Shown here piece after piece: positions 17,334 to 25,039 of a stretch of 64,000 nt of DNA. This DNA is from Candidatus Eiseniibacteriota bacterium. GTDB lineage: Bacteria; Orphanbacterota; Orphanbacteria; Orphanbacterales; Orphanbacteraceae. The notes beneath the pieces are model-generated. The model was not told where the DNA came from, did no database searches, and saw only the letters and a list, made by a program, of their open reading frames with translations. The translations under genes were made by a program, and so were the position numbers. Within the stretch, counting starts at the first letter, position 1, and each line of letters starts with the position of its first letter. The stretch covers positions 248,001 through 312,000 of the forward strand of contig JAJCZU010000004.1 in assembly GCA_029262235.1 (NCBI GenBank), written 5' to 3'.

Positions 17334-18486
17334 AGAGCGCGTCAGAAGAATCCTCTGTGTGGACGACGAGCCGAACGTTCTGCAGGGATTGCGCCGGCAC
17401 CTCAGCATGCACTACAACGTAACAACCGCCGAGAGTGGCGAAGAGGCGCTGAAGATTCTGGAGACGGACGGGCCGTTTCCCGTCATCGTTTCCGATATGC
17501 GCATGCCGGGCATGAACGGTGCGGCTCTTTTCGAGCGCGTTCTCGAAGTGGCGCCGGAGACAATCAAGATCATGCTCACCGGGCACGCCGATCTCGACGC
17601 CGCGATCTCGGTCGTGAACGAGGGGCGCGTGTTTCGCTTTCTGCTGAAGCCGTGTCCGCAGGAAACGCTGCACGGGGCGCTGGAAGACGCGTTCGAGCAT
17701 TATCGACTGCGAAACGCCGAACGCGAACTGCTGGAACTGACACTGCAGGGGAGCATCAAAGTTCTTTCGGACGTGATGGCTCTCGCGCAGCCGGAGCTGT
17801 TCGGTCGCTCGAATCGACTGCAGGGGCACGTGCGTGCCGTTCTGCATGAACTGGGCGAAGAGAGTACGTGGGCCGAAGAGATCGCCGCTTCGCTTTCGCA
17901 GATCGGATGCGTTTCGTTGCCGCCGGAAATCACGAAGAAACTGTATTACGCGGAGGCCATGACGGACGATGAAGAGAAGCAGGTCGCACGCCTGTCGGCA
18001 ACGACGGACGGACTGCTTGCCAACATTCCAAGACTGGAACCCGTGCGACAGATTCTGAAAGAATGCGCCGGCCTGTTCGAAGCCGGCACGCGGCAAGCCT
18101 CTTCGGCAAAGGACGATATAACGCTCGGCGCACGCGTTCTGAAACTGGCCTGGGACTTCGACGTGTTCGAGACGCAGCGGCGTGACCCGATCGCCGCCCT
18201 GAACGGAATCCGCGAGTCGAAGCGGCACGCGCGCGAGCATGTCGAAGCGCTCTCGACCGTTGTCGAAGGGCGCAAGTCAGAGATAGAGTCGACGACGCTC
18301 GACAAGCTGGAAGTCGGCTTGATGCTGCACGAGGATCTGCTTGCCTCCGGCGGACTGCTCCTGATCGCGCGCGGCCAGCTGATCACAGGGGGCGTTCTTG
18401 CACGCATCCAGGGCTATGCAAAAAGGCACGGCGTCCGGGAACCGATCCTCACCGTCTCTCCGCAGGGCTCCGCGGTATCCAGCTAA
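17326..18486 (+). CDS. Response regulator with degenerate HD-GYP-like domain
   Basis: A 386-residue protein. The receiver (about 6-125) is intact: DDE pocket (13-15), Asp57 in VSDMRMPGMNG, Lys in LLKPCP. The rest aligns in layout with RpfG-type HD-GYP phosphodiesterases, but the signature residues are gone: LHDIGK is LSQIGC, and the HHE and GYP motifs are absent. It should not hydrolyse c-di-GMP and may act as a binding or scaffold partner. ATG 17326 is favoured over GTG 17317; both overlap the preceding gene. It completes the coupled run with the kinase and REC-HDOD genes. Confidence 0.85.
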   Translation: MSEERVRRILCVDDEPNVLQGLRRHLSMHYNVTTAESGEEALKILETDGPFPVIVSDMRMPGMNGAALFERVLEVAPETIKIMLTGHADLDAAISVVNEGRVFRFLLKPCPQETLHGALEDAFEHYRLRNAERELLELTLQGSIKVLSDVMALAQPELFGRSNRLQGHVRAVLHELGEESTWAEEIAASLSQIGCVSLPPEITKKLYYAEAMTDDEEKQVARLSATTDGLLANIPRLEPVRQILKECAGLFEAGTRQASSAKDDITLGARVLKLAWDFDVFETQRRDPIAALNGIRESKRHAREHVEALSTVVEGRKSEIESTTLDKLEVGLMLHEDLLASGGLLLIARGQLITGGVLARIQGYAKRHGVREPILTVSPQGSAVSS

Positions 18487-18503
18487 CTTCTTGATGGCAA
18501 GAA

Positions 18504-18512
18504 TGCTATGCT
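18504..18512 (+). promoter_or_regulatory. Extended -10 element (TGCTATGCT) of a leaderless-type kinase gene
   Basis: TATGCT (18507-18512) is preceded by TGC and ends exactly 6 bases before the ATG at 18519. No ribosome-binding site lies between them. Transcription would start at or beside the AUG. The geometry is identical to that at 7167-7182. Confidence 0.5.
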
Positions 18513-18518
18513 TTAGCC

Positions 18519-20981
18519 ATGAACTCACGGGATCGATCATCCGACGATGCGGATCGCACTCTACCGCCTGACAGCGATCGCACGCTCCCGTCGGACCAGG
18601 ACCGTACGCTTCCTTCGGACGATGGTCACACGATCCCGTCGGATCCGAACACGGTCCCTTCCGGGGGGGACAAGTCCGCGTCGGCCTCCGGTCGCTCTCC
18701 GACCACTCCCGCCTCCATCGGCAACTACACGATTCTCGGTAAACTCGGCGAAGGCGGCATGGGTGTCGTCTACGAAGCCGAGCAGAAGAACCCGCACCGT
18801 AAGGTCGCTCTCAAAGTCGTGCGGGGCGGCCAGTTCGTAGACGAAGTTTCCGTCAAGATGTTCCAGCGGGAAGCGGAAACGCTCGGACGCCTGAAGCATC
18901 CGGGGATCGGCGCGATCTACGAGTCGGGCCGCACGGACGAGGGCCAGCACTTCTTTGCGATGGAACTCGTGCGGGGGGCCACTCTCGGCACCTATATAAT
19001 TGAGAACGATCCATCCGTTTCCGGTCGACTCGCCCTGTTCCAGAAGATCTGCGAGGCGGTCAACTACGCGCATCAGCGCGGCGTGATTCACCGCGACCTG
19101 AAGCCCTCGAACATCCTGATCGACGAAGACGGCGCGCCGAAGATTCTCGATTTCGGCCTCGCGCGCATCACCGACGCGGACACGAACGCCGCGAGCATGG
19201 TGAGCGAAGTGGGCGCCATCAAGGGAACGCTTCCGTACATGAGCCCGGAGCAGGCGCGCGGCAACCCGGCTGAGATCGATCTGCGGACGGACGTCTATTC
19301 GCTCGGCGTGATTCTGTACGAACTGCTGACCGGCGCGCGGCCGTACGACACGGAGAAGAGCGGGATACTGGAAGCGGTTCGCGTGATCGCGGAAGCGTCG
19401 CCGGCGCCGTTCGGTTCGACCGCCGCGAAGCTCGCCGGCGGCGAACTCGAAACGATCACACGCAAGGCGCTCGAGAAAAACCCGGACGAGCGTTACCAGT
19501 CCGCAGGCGCGCTCGCCGACGACATCGAGCGCCATCTCACGAACCAGCCGATTCTCGCGCGCCCGCCGAGCACGATCTACCAGCTGAAGAAACTGGTCGC
19601 GCGCAACAAGCTGCCGTTCGCATTCGCCTCCACGCTCGTCGCGCTGCTGATCGGCTTCGGCATCTGGATGAGCGTACTCTTCGCACGCGCGGAGATCGCG
19701 CGCCAGGAGTCCGAAGCCGTCACCGACTTTCTCTCCGAGATGCTTGCGGCGGTCGACCCGGGCGAGAAGGGGCGCGACGTTACAGTTCGTGAAGTGCTCG
19801 ACGAGGGAGCGAAGACGATTGGCGAGGAGTTCGACAATCAGCCGCTCGTGAAAGCGCGGCTCATGGGGACGATGGGAAACGTGTACAGCGGGCTCGGGCA
19901 CAATGATTCCGCCAGGCCGTTTCTGGTCGAGGCGCTCGCGATCCGCGAGAGGGAGCTGGGCCCGAATCACAGAGACGTGGGGCAGAGCTTGAACAAGATG
20001 GGACTCATGCTCCGGGTGACGGGAGACTCCCAAGGCGCGCTTCCGTTTCTCGAACGTGCGCTCGCGATCGGGGAGAAAGCGAAAGATCCCGTGAACTGGG
20101 AAGTGGGGGCTGCCGCACTGAACCTCGGAAGTGTCCGCCGGGATCTCGGAGACAACGAAGGCGCCCGGGAGATGTACGAGAAAGCGGTTGCGGTCTGGCA
20201 CCAGGTAAGCGGACCCGATCATACTGACGTGGCTCTCGGGTTGACGAATCTGGCCGCGGTCATGACGGAAACGGGGGAACTCGACAGTGCACTGGCAATG
20301 AACGAGAGGGCTCTCGCGATCTGGGAGAGGACCTACGGCCCCGACCACATGAAAGTGGGGGGGAGTCTGCAGAATCTCGCGGTCGTGCACTGGTACAAGG
20401 GGGAGTATGACGCCGCGGCCCCGCTCTACGAGAAGGCGCTGGCGATTCACGAGAAGTCGGTCGGCGCCGAGCATCAACTCGTGGCCCAGGACCTGATGAA
20501 TCTGGCGATGCTGCATCAGATAAGAAACGAGCCCGACCGGTCACGGGAATATTTCGAGCGCGCCATCCTCGTCGGTGAAAAGGCCTTCGGCCCCGAACAT
20601 CCCATTCTGGGGGATATTGTAGGCGGCCTCGGCGGTCTGCTCAAGGAAATGGGAGATCTCGCGGGCGCGAAGCCCCTGCTCGAACGCGCTGTGGCGATTC
20701 AAGAGAAGGCTTACGGCCCGGAGCACCCGACGCTCGGCGCGGAACTCCACAACCTCGCCTGCGTCTATCGCGACACGGGCGAGTTCGGTAAGGCGCGCAA
20801 ACTCTTTGCGCGCGTGCAGCCCCTGTGGGAGAAGGACCTCGGCATGGATCATCCGTACATCATCGAGAATCTCGAGCAGTGGGCCGCGCTCCTTCGCATG
20901 ATGGGTGAAGATGACGAGGCGCAGGAACTCGAAACGCGGGCGAAGGCGCTGACCGACAAGAATGAGGCGGGTGGTTCGTAA
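18519..20981 (+). CDS. Ser/Thr protein kinase with TPR tail (kinase 2)
   Basis: An 820-residue kinase. The N-terminal tail (12-47) is a run of octapeptide repeats with an invariant Thr and Pro. The kinase domain has GEGGMG (77-82), Lys99 in VALK, HRDLKPSN (191-198), DFG (211-213) and SPE (242-244). One transmembrane helix (about 366-388) separates it from a C-terminal domain of many TPR-like repeats (ALAIRERELGPNHRDVG type), the kinesin-light-chain class. It is probably an inner-membrane kinase whose TPRs bind partners outside or beneath the membrane. It follows the signalling operon by 32 bases but has its own -10 element and appears leaderless. Confidence 0.93.
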   Translation: MNSRDRSSDDADRTLPPDSDRTLPSDQDRTLPSDDGHTIPSDPNTVPSGGDKSASASGRSPTTPASIGNYTILGKLGEGGMGVVYEAEQKNPHRKVALKVVRGGQFVDEVSVKMFQREAETLGRLKHPGIGAIYESGRTDEGQHFFAMELVRGATLGTYIIENDPSVSGRLALFQKICEAVNYAHQRGVIHRDLKPSNILIDEDGAPKILDFGLARITDADTNAASMVSEVGAIKGTLPYMSPEQARGNPAEIDLRTDVYSLGVILYELLTGARPYDTEKSGILEAVRVIAEASPAPFGSTAAKLAGGELETITRKALEKNPDERYQSAGALADDIERHLTNQPILARPPSTIYQLKKLVARNKLPFAFASTLVALLIGFGIWMSVLFARAEIARQESEAVTDFLSEMLAAVDPGEKGRDVTVREVLDEGAKTIGEEFDNQPLVKARLMGTMGNVYSGLGHNDSARPFLVEALAIRERELGPNHRDVGQSLNKMGLMLRVTGDSQGALPFLERALAIGEKAKDPVNWEVGAAALNLGSVRRDLGDNEGAREMYEKAVAVWHQVSGPDHTDVALGLTNLAAVMTETGELDSALAMNERALAIWERTYGPDHMKVGGSLQNLAVVHWYKGEYDAAAPLYEKALAIHEKSVGAEHQLVAQDLMNLAMLHQIRNEPDRSREYFERAILVGEKAFGPEHPILGDIVGGLGGLLKEMGDLAGAKPLLERAVAIQEKAYGPEHPTLGAELHNLACVYRDTGEFGKARKLFARVQPLWEKDLGMDHPYIIENLEQWAALLRMMGEDDEAQELETRAKALTDKNEAGGS
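18552..18659 (+). repeat. 24-bp tandem repeats encoding a Thr/Pro octapeptide
   Basis: Four full copies and a partial fifth of an 8-codon unit encode D-R-T-L-P-P-D-S, D-R-T-L-P-S-D-Q, D-R-T-L-P-S-D-D, G-H-T-I-P-S-D-P and N-T-V-P-S. Codons vary between copies, so selection appears to act on the peptide. The invariant Thr is a likely phosphorylation site in the disordered N-tail of kinase 2. Confidence 0.8.
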
Positions 20982-21120
20982 GAGCCAGCCCGGCACTTTT
21001 CCTGGCGGTGATTCCCATCGCCTGGCGGCTGTTCCAGTAGAAGCATGACGCCGGATCCGCCGGCCCACTCGAATCGATCGATCAGTCTATTGTCAAACGA
21101 ACTTTGTGGGGGAAGAGCAG

Positions 21121-21679
21121 ATGAACGGTCCGTTGCAATCTGAAACTGCCGACGGGCACACCGGGCTCATACGTATGGGTGGTGTCGCGATTCTGCTCGG
21201 CCTCGGGCGGGATTCACATGTGGGTGAACGGTTTTCTCAAGGTGATGCCGCCGGAAGATTCTTCCCTGGCCGAGCTTCAGGCCTATCTCGCCGCGGAAGC
21301 CGGTACGTGAGCACTCGTTCATGGCGTCCGGTACATCGCCTTCTTCTGCATTGCGCTCTTTGCGGCGGGAGCTTTCAGCAGGACGTGTCTGACGAAACCG
21401 AGAAAACCGATCGGGTGGGGAGTTCTGGGCCTGCTCGGAGCTACGATGATGCTCGCGAGCACTCTCATAACAAACGGGATCGAAACGTATCTGTTCCTGG
21501 ACGTCGACGCGGTATCGGGTCACGCCGATTTGCGTGTTTGTCGTTTCGGTGCTGAACGACGGCCGCGCCGTGCCGCTTATCGACCTGGCTGCCATGGGCG
21601 GCCTCGCCTGGTTCGCGTGCACCGGTGTCTGGATGATCGGGAAGGGGAGCTCCTGGACTCCGCGCGACCACGCACCGCT
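21121..21679 (+). pseudogene. Frameshifted remnant of a multi-pass membrane protein
   Basis: Hydrophobic segments continue only if the frame changes. The frame starting at ATG 21121 gives TGLIRMGGVAILLGLG, then breaks near 21210. The next frame gives IHMWVNGFLKVMPPEDSS, hits an in-frame TGA at 21308-21310, and continues VRYIAFFCIALFAAGAF and IGWGVLGLLGATMMLAS. A second shift near 21515-21525 leads to ITPICVFVVSVLNDG and GGLAWFACTGVWMIG. So at least two frameshifts and one nonsense change interrupt a four- to five-helix protein. No family was recognised. It could be a sequencing or assembly artefact, but three lesions in 400 bases favour decay. Confidence 0.65.
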
Positions 21680-21830
21680 CGTTCTCTACAGCTCAATTTC
21701 CACGGTGCCGACTTCCGTTCCGCAAGGTTCGGTGCAGGCTCTCTATACGCTTTATCCGAACACACCCAACCCGTTCAATCCGATCACCACGATTTACTCC
21801 GAAACGCGGCGGATGGTACTGGTCAAATAG
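21680..21830 (+). pseudogene. Remnant of a FlgD/Por-type C-terminal domain
   Basis: The third frame of the preceding remnant runs into LYTLYPNTPNPFNPITTI and then directly ETRRMVLVK and a TAG stop. The first part is the characteristic start, and the last part the characteristic end, of the roughly 80-residue FlgD-Ig/Por-like C-terminal domain seen intact in the GH18 and FG-GAP proteins of this window. The middle is missing, which points to an internal deletion of a former secreted-protein gene fused to the membrane-protein remnant. Confidence 0.6.
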
Positions 21831-21867
21831 CGGGCGCAGAAGATTGCGCCCTTGCGGCCGCGGCCTC

Positions 21868-23235
21868 CTACCGAAATCCGAACAGTATCGGGAACACCGC
21901 CACGACGATCCACGCCCAGACGAAGTAGACGGGAACGTACCCGGTCTGCCAGCGTTCGAGTGCGTGAAACGATCCCCGCCCCGCGAGAAACCGCGTGTAA
22001 AGCACGGCCGACCAGCCCAGATTCACGAGTAGAATCATATTCTCGCCAAGCGCGGCGACTTTGTTGGGGCTGATGCCGAACTCCATGATCCGCGCGGAGA
22101 TTGCCCAGAGGGCAAGCACGTCGACCAGGAGCGCGCATACGACGAGCGCGAGGCGGAGACGGTCGAAGAAGCCGGGCGGTGTCACGGGGTCGCGAGCCGA
22201 AATCGAATAGAGCAGCAGCCCGAGAACGACAACGAGAAGCAGATCGAATCCGATCAGCACTTCGCGCTCGATGTCGATCGCGTTGCCGGTCCAGATCATC
22301 GTACCGACGAAGAAAAGTAGAAGGATCGCGAAGAGCGGCGTGAATACGATCGTAAGAACGGGCGCCATGTTTTCGATCACGCTCTGCTTCGACTCGACGA
22401 GCCACGCGCCGACGAGAACCGCGCCCGCCGTGCCGCAGGGAACCATCCACTCGCCGACCCATACTTCGGGGTCGACGCCGATCGCCTGGAAGAGGAATAC
22501 GGTGAAGCCGATCAGCACACCGCCGCCGAGTGCGATGAGCACGTAATAGATGAACCACTCGCCGGAGAAGCGCACGAAGTTCATGCGCGCTTCGTGTTGC
22601 AGCCACCGCCCGCCGACGTAGGCGAAGCCGACGGTCAGCCAGAGAGCGATGGGCAGGTGAAGGGCGGACAAAAGTTCGGTGTGGCTGTTCGCTTGAAACG
22701 GCAGGCCGTTCATGACGAGGGCGGCGGTCAGAAACGGCGCGCCGAGCCAGAGCAGGTTCGATGGTGGGAGATTTCGCTTCCAGGCGAAGAAGCCCGCCAG
22801 AAACGGCAGCACGAACAGAAATACGTTGCGCACATAGAATGATGTCGCCGGCTCCGCGCCGCCGAGATGCTGGCCGAAGAGCTCGGGAATCTTGATCGCG
22901 GCGCCTGCGGCGACGGCCAGGAGAATCGCCACGATGCCGTCACGGGACGCAGACGATGCCGCGTCGTCCGCCCCGTTCGGCGAAAGCACGAGCTGCTTCC
23001 AGAGGCGCTCGGAATATTCGTGCGCGAACTCGCCCGACAGCGAATCCAGGTCGCCCAGGCGCTTGACGGCGACCAGAAACGCTTCGTCATCGTCAAGACC
23101 GGCCTCGCTCAGGTCCGCAACCTGCCCCCGGAGGTGGTCCTCGAGCTCATCGACATCGACGCCATGCACGGCCTGGCGCCTGCGGAGGAAATTCCGCCAT
23201 TCCCCGATGCGTTCTTCCAGCGACCCTTCGTTCAT
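21868..23235 (-). CDS. HAAS-domain multi-pass membrane protein
   Basis: A 455-residue protein with a soluble N-terminal helical HAAS/permease-prefix domain (about 1-80: LEERIGEWRNFLRRR...VDELEDHLRGQVADL...AVKRLGDLDSLSGEFA) followed by roughly ten hydrophobic segments. HAAS-domain proteins are typically encoded beside PadR regulators, as here, and are thought to sense or relay membrane stress; the biochemical role is not known. Start ATG 23235 lies 17 bases after the PadR stop, with AGGAGACAGGAAAG between, so the two form an operon. The open frame extends upstream through the PadR gene but that part is a shadow. Confidence 0.8.
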   Translation of the reverse strand: MNEGSLEERIGEWRNFLRRRQAVHGVDVDELEDHLRGQVADLSEAGLDDDEAFLVAVKRLGDLDSLSGEFAHEYSERLWKQLVLSPNGADDAASSASRDGIVAILLAVAAGAAIKIPELFGQHLGGAEPATSFYVRNVFLFVLPFLAGFFAWKRNLPPSNLLWLGAPFLTAALVMNGLPFQANSHTELLSALHLPIALWLTVGFAYVGGRWLQHEARMNFVRFSGEWFIYYVLIALGGGVLIGFTVFLFQAIGVDPEVWVGEWMVPCGTAGAVLVGAWLVESKQSVIENMAPVLTIVFTPLFAILLLFFVGTMIWTGNAIDIEREVLIGFDLLLVVVLGLLLYSISARDPVTPPGFFDRLRLALVVCALLVDVLALWAISARIMEFGISPNKVAALGENMILLVNLGWSAVLYTRFLAGRGSFHALERWQTGYVPVYFVWAWIVVAVFPILFGFR

Positions 23236-23252
23236 GAACTTTCCTGTCTCCT

Positions 23253-23606
23253 TTAGCCCGGCTGCGGAGCTGCGTCGCCGGCGGTGAACCAGATCCCCCG
23301 CATCGCGGAGTCGACGATCTGCCATTGACGGCGTTGACTCGCAAGCTGTTCGATGCCCGCAGTGGTCAGGCGATAGTATTTGCGCCGCCTGCCCGTCTCC
23401 GATTTCCCCCAGACCGCCTCCACGTAGCTCCGGCGCTCGAGGCGGTGGAGCAGGGGATAGAGCATGCCGTCCGTCCATTGCAGTTCACCGCGCGAGAGTT
23501 CCCCGACCCTCTTGATGATGGCGTAGCCGTAGCTCTCACCCTCGCTCAGGATGGCCAGCACGATCGGTGTCGCCGAAGCGGCGACGAGGTCTTTTCCGAT
23601 GTCCAT
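23253..23606 (-). CDS. PadR-family transcriptional regulator
   Basis: A 117-residue winged-helix repressor. ILSEGESYGYAIIKRV, WTDGMLYPLLHRLERRSYV and RRRKYYRLTTAGIEQL are the standard PadR helices and wing. PadR proteins repress their own operon and respond to small ligands or membrane stress. The promoter at 23633-23662 holds a palindrome in its spacer, which suggests autorepression. A GGGGGT-type ribosome-binding site precedes the ATG. The next gene downstream encodes the HAAS membrane protein. A broken copy of this gene's first 30 codons and promoter lies just upstream (23659-23899). Confidence 0.92.
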   Translation of the reverse strand: MDIGKDLVAASATPIVLAILSEGESYGYAIIKRVGELSRGELQWTDGMLYPLLHRLERRSYVEAVWGKSETGRRRKYYRLTTAGIEQLASQRRQWQIVDSAMRGIWFTAGDAAPQPG

Positions 23607-23632
23607 GGCGATGCACCCCCTTACCTAGATCT

Positions 23633-23662
23633 AATATACATTGTAGCGCGATGTATTGTCAA
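23633..23662 (-). promoter_or_regulatory. padR-operon promoter with operator palindrome
   Basis: On the minus strand, TTGACA (23662-23657), an 18-base spacer and TATATT (23638-23633) form a sigma-70-type promoter. The palindrome ATACAT-N9-ATGTAT (23636-23656) fills the spacer and overlaps the -10, where a bound PadR dimer would block RNA polymerase. Confidence 0.75.
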
Positions 23663-23838
23663 GGGTTCAGCAGTCTTGCCAGCTCCCACAATCCGAGGCT
23701 CAGCGAAGGGATCGGCCCGGCGACCCGGGAAGCGATGGTGAGGAGAGCATTCCCGGCGAAGCTATCGCTCTCACTCCCGCTGAGGAGGGCCAGCGCGAGC
23801 GGAATCGCCGAAGCGACGAGGTCTTTGCCGAGATTCAT
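23659..23838 (-). pseudogene. Truncated duplicate of the PadR gene
   Basis: The frame starting at ATG 23838 encodes 59 residues. Its first 30 (MNLGKDLVASAIPLALALLS, then GSES) align with the intact PadR start (MDIGKDLVAASATPIVLAIL, then SEGES). After that the helix-turn-helix and wing are lost and the sequence is unrelated. It keeps its own promoter and operator (23870-23899) and the same leader ending GCATCGCC-ATG. It is a decayed tandem duplicate; a short peptide could still be made. Confidence 0.7.
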
Positions 23839-23869
23839 GGCGATGCACACCCCTTCGTTACCTGGATCC

Positions 23870-23899
23870 AATATACATTGCAGTGCTATGTATTGTCAA
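23870..23899 (-). promoter_or_regulatory. Second copy of the PadR-type promoter/operator
   Basis: TTGACA (23899-23894), 18 bases, TATATT (23875-23870) and the palindrome ATACAT-N9-ATGTAT (23873-23893) repeat the arrangement at 23633-23662. The arms are identical in the two copies although the central bases differ, as expected for a selected binding site. Confidence 0.7.
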
Positions 23900-23938
23900 G
23901 GACCGAAGGGGAAATGAGAAAACCGGAATCCCGCGAAC

Positions 23939-24283
23939 TCAGACCTGCCAGAGCCCGTGCTGGATCCCGCCAAGAATATAGATCGAAAACATGCCGTGGC
24001 CGGGAATCTCGAATGGGGGGTAGGCGATTTCGCCGCCCGCTTCGACAGCCGCGGCGGCAGCCGCCTCGATGTCATCGACGAGCAGATACGGACGCACCAC
24101 GGGCGTTTCTGTTTCGGCCATGGGCGCGCGCACACCGATCATCCCGCCGTTGGCGAATTTCGCGGTCCGTGCATTTCCGAGACCCGGCTCGGGCTTGCCG
24201 AAGGAAACCCCATGCACTTTTGCACACGCCGCGCAAACGGAGTCGACTTCGGCCGTCACGATTTCGAGATAGTGGACCTGCAT
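23939..24283 (-). CDS. VOC (glyoxalase/bleomycin-resistance) family protein
   Basis: A 114-residue single-module VOC protein. It begins VHYLEIVTAEVDS, has the GGMIGVRAPM strand and the second half VVRPYLLVDDIEAAAAAAVEAGGEIAY in shorter form, ending with IPGHGMFSIYILGGIQHGLW. VOC proteins bind a metal and catalyse isomerisation, dioxygenation or ligand sequestration; the substrate is unknown. Start ATG 24283 is chosen because AAAAGGAG lies 8 bases upstream; the open frame extends about 20 codons further but is not family-like. It appears to be a single-gene unit. Confidence 0.82.
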   Translation of the reverse strand: MQVHYLEIVTAEVDSVCAACAKVHGVSFGKPEPGLGNARTAKFANGGMIGVRAPMAETETPVVRPYLLVDDIEAAAAAAVEAGGEIAYPPFEIPGHGMFSIYILGGIQHGLWQV

Positions 24284-24568
24284 ACAAGGGCTCCTTTTAA
24301 GGGATGTCTTCGGGCGCCGTTCCACGGACGGGACGGCCATGATCGAAGCGAGACAATATTACGCCGGAAAGCCGGCGGTCTGCAACCGGAGGCACGAGAG
24401 CGGCCTGATCGATACCCGGTCCTGAATTTTGGACTTCCGGTACAGGATCGCGACGGATAAACTACATGGATATTCGAAGCATCAACACCATGACCATCAA
24501 TAGAGGTCTTCGCTCATGATCCATCTCAAAGTACGGAAGACTGTTCCCGTACGGTAAAAGGAGTACTC

Positions 24569-25015
24569 ATGACACGGAAATCAATTGGCCTGGCACTCTC
24601 CGGCATCGCGGCACTCATTGCGTTCAGCAGTCAGCCGGCTCTCTCGCACGAAGAGAAAGCGCCGAGCCCCGCAGGCGCGGCTGCAGAAAGCAAAGCAGAA
24701 CTGAAGCTCGAGACCCTCTTGAGGAGCACACTCGAAGGGGTGAAAGGTACCGAGGTTATCGTAAGCCGCGTCACGATGCCGCCGCACACGACACTCCCGA
24801 AGCACTGGCACCCGGGCGAGGAGTTCGCCTACGTTCTCGAGGGTACGGTCGTTCTGTGGCAGGATGGCAAGGAAGACATTGACTGCAAGCCCGGCGACGC
24901 GCTGGGGATTCCATTGAAGCAGGTTCACACAGCCATGACGAAGGACGAGGGTGCTACGATTCTTGTCTTCCGCGTTCACGAGCAGGGAAAACCGGAACGA
25001 GTCGTGGTGGAATAA
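24569..25015 (+). CDS. Secreted cupin-domain protein
   Basis: A 148-residue protein with a signal peptide (1-26, cleavage near ALSH) and a single cupin barrel. The metal-site motif appears as PKHWHPGEEFAYVLEGTV and the second motif as KPGDALGIPLKQVHTA, giving His-His-Glu-His ligands. It is probably periplasmic. Single-domain secreted cupins bind metals and small organics; a specific activity cannot be assigned. AAAAGGAG sits 7 bases before the ATG. The 285 bases upstream (24284-24568) hold no gene; I saw only GC-rich inverted repeats there. Confidence 0.82.
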   Translation: MTRKSIGLALSGIAALIAFSSQPALSHEEKAPSPAGAAAESKAELKLETLLRSTLEGVKGTEVIVSRVTMPPHTTLPKHWHPGEEFAYVLEGTVVLWQDGKEDIDCKPGDALGIPLKQVHTAMTKDEGATILVFRVHEQGKPERVVVE

Positions 25016-25039
25016 GGCAATCGCCCGTGCGCGCGCTGG

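Noticed and set aside
18561..20516. A 651-codon minus-strand open frame opposite kinase 2
   Set aside because: The plus strand holds intact kinase and TPR motifs; the antisense frame has none and no ribosome-binding site.
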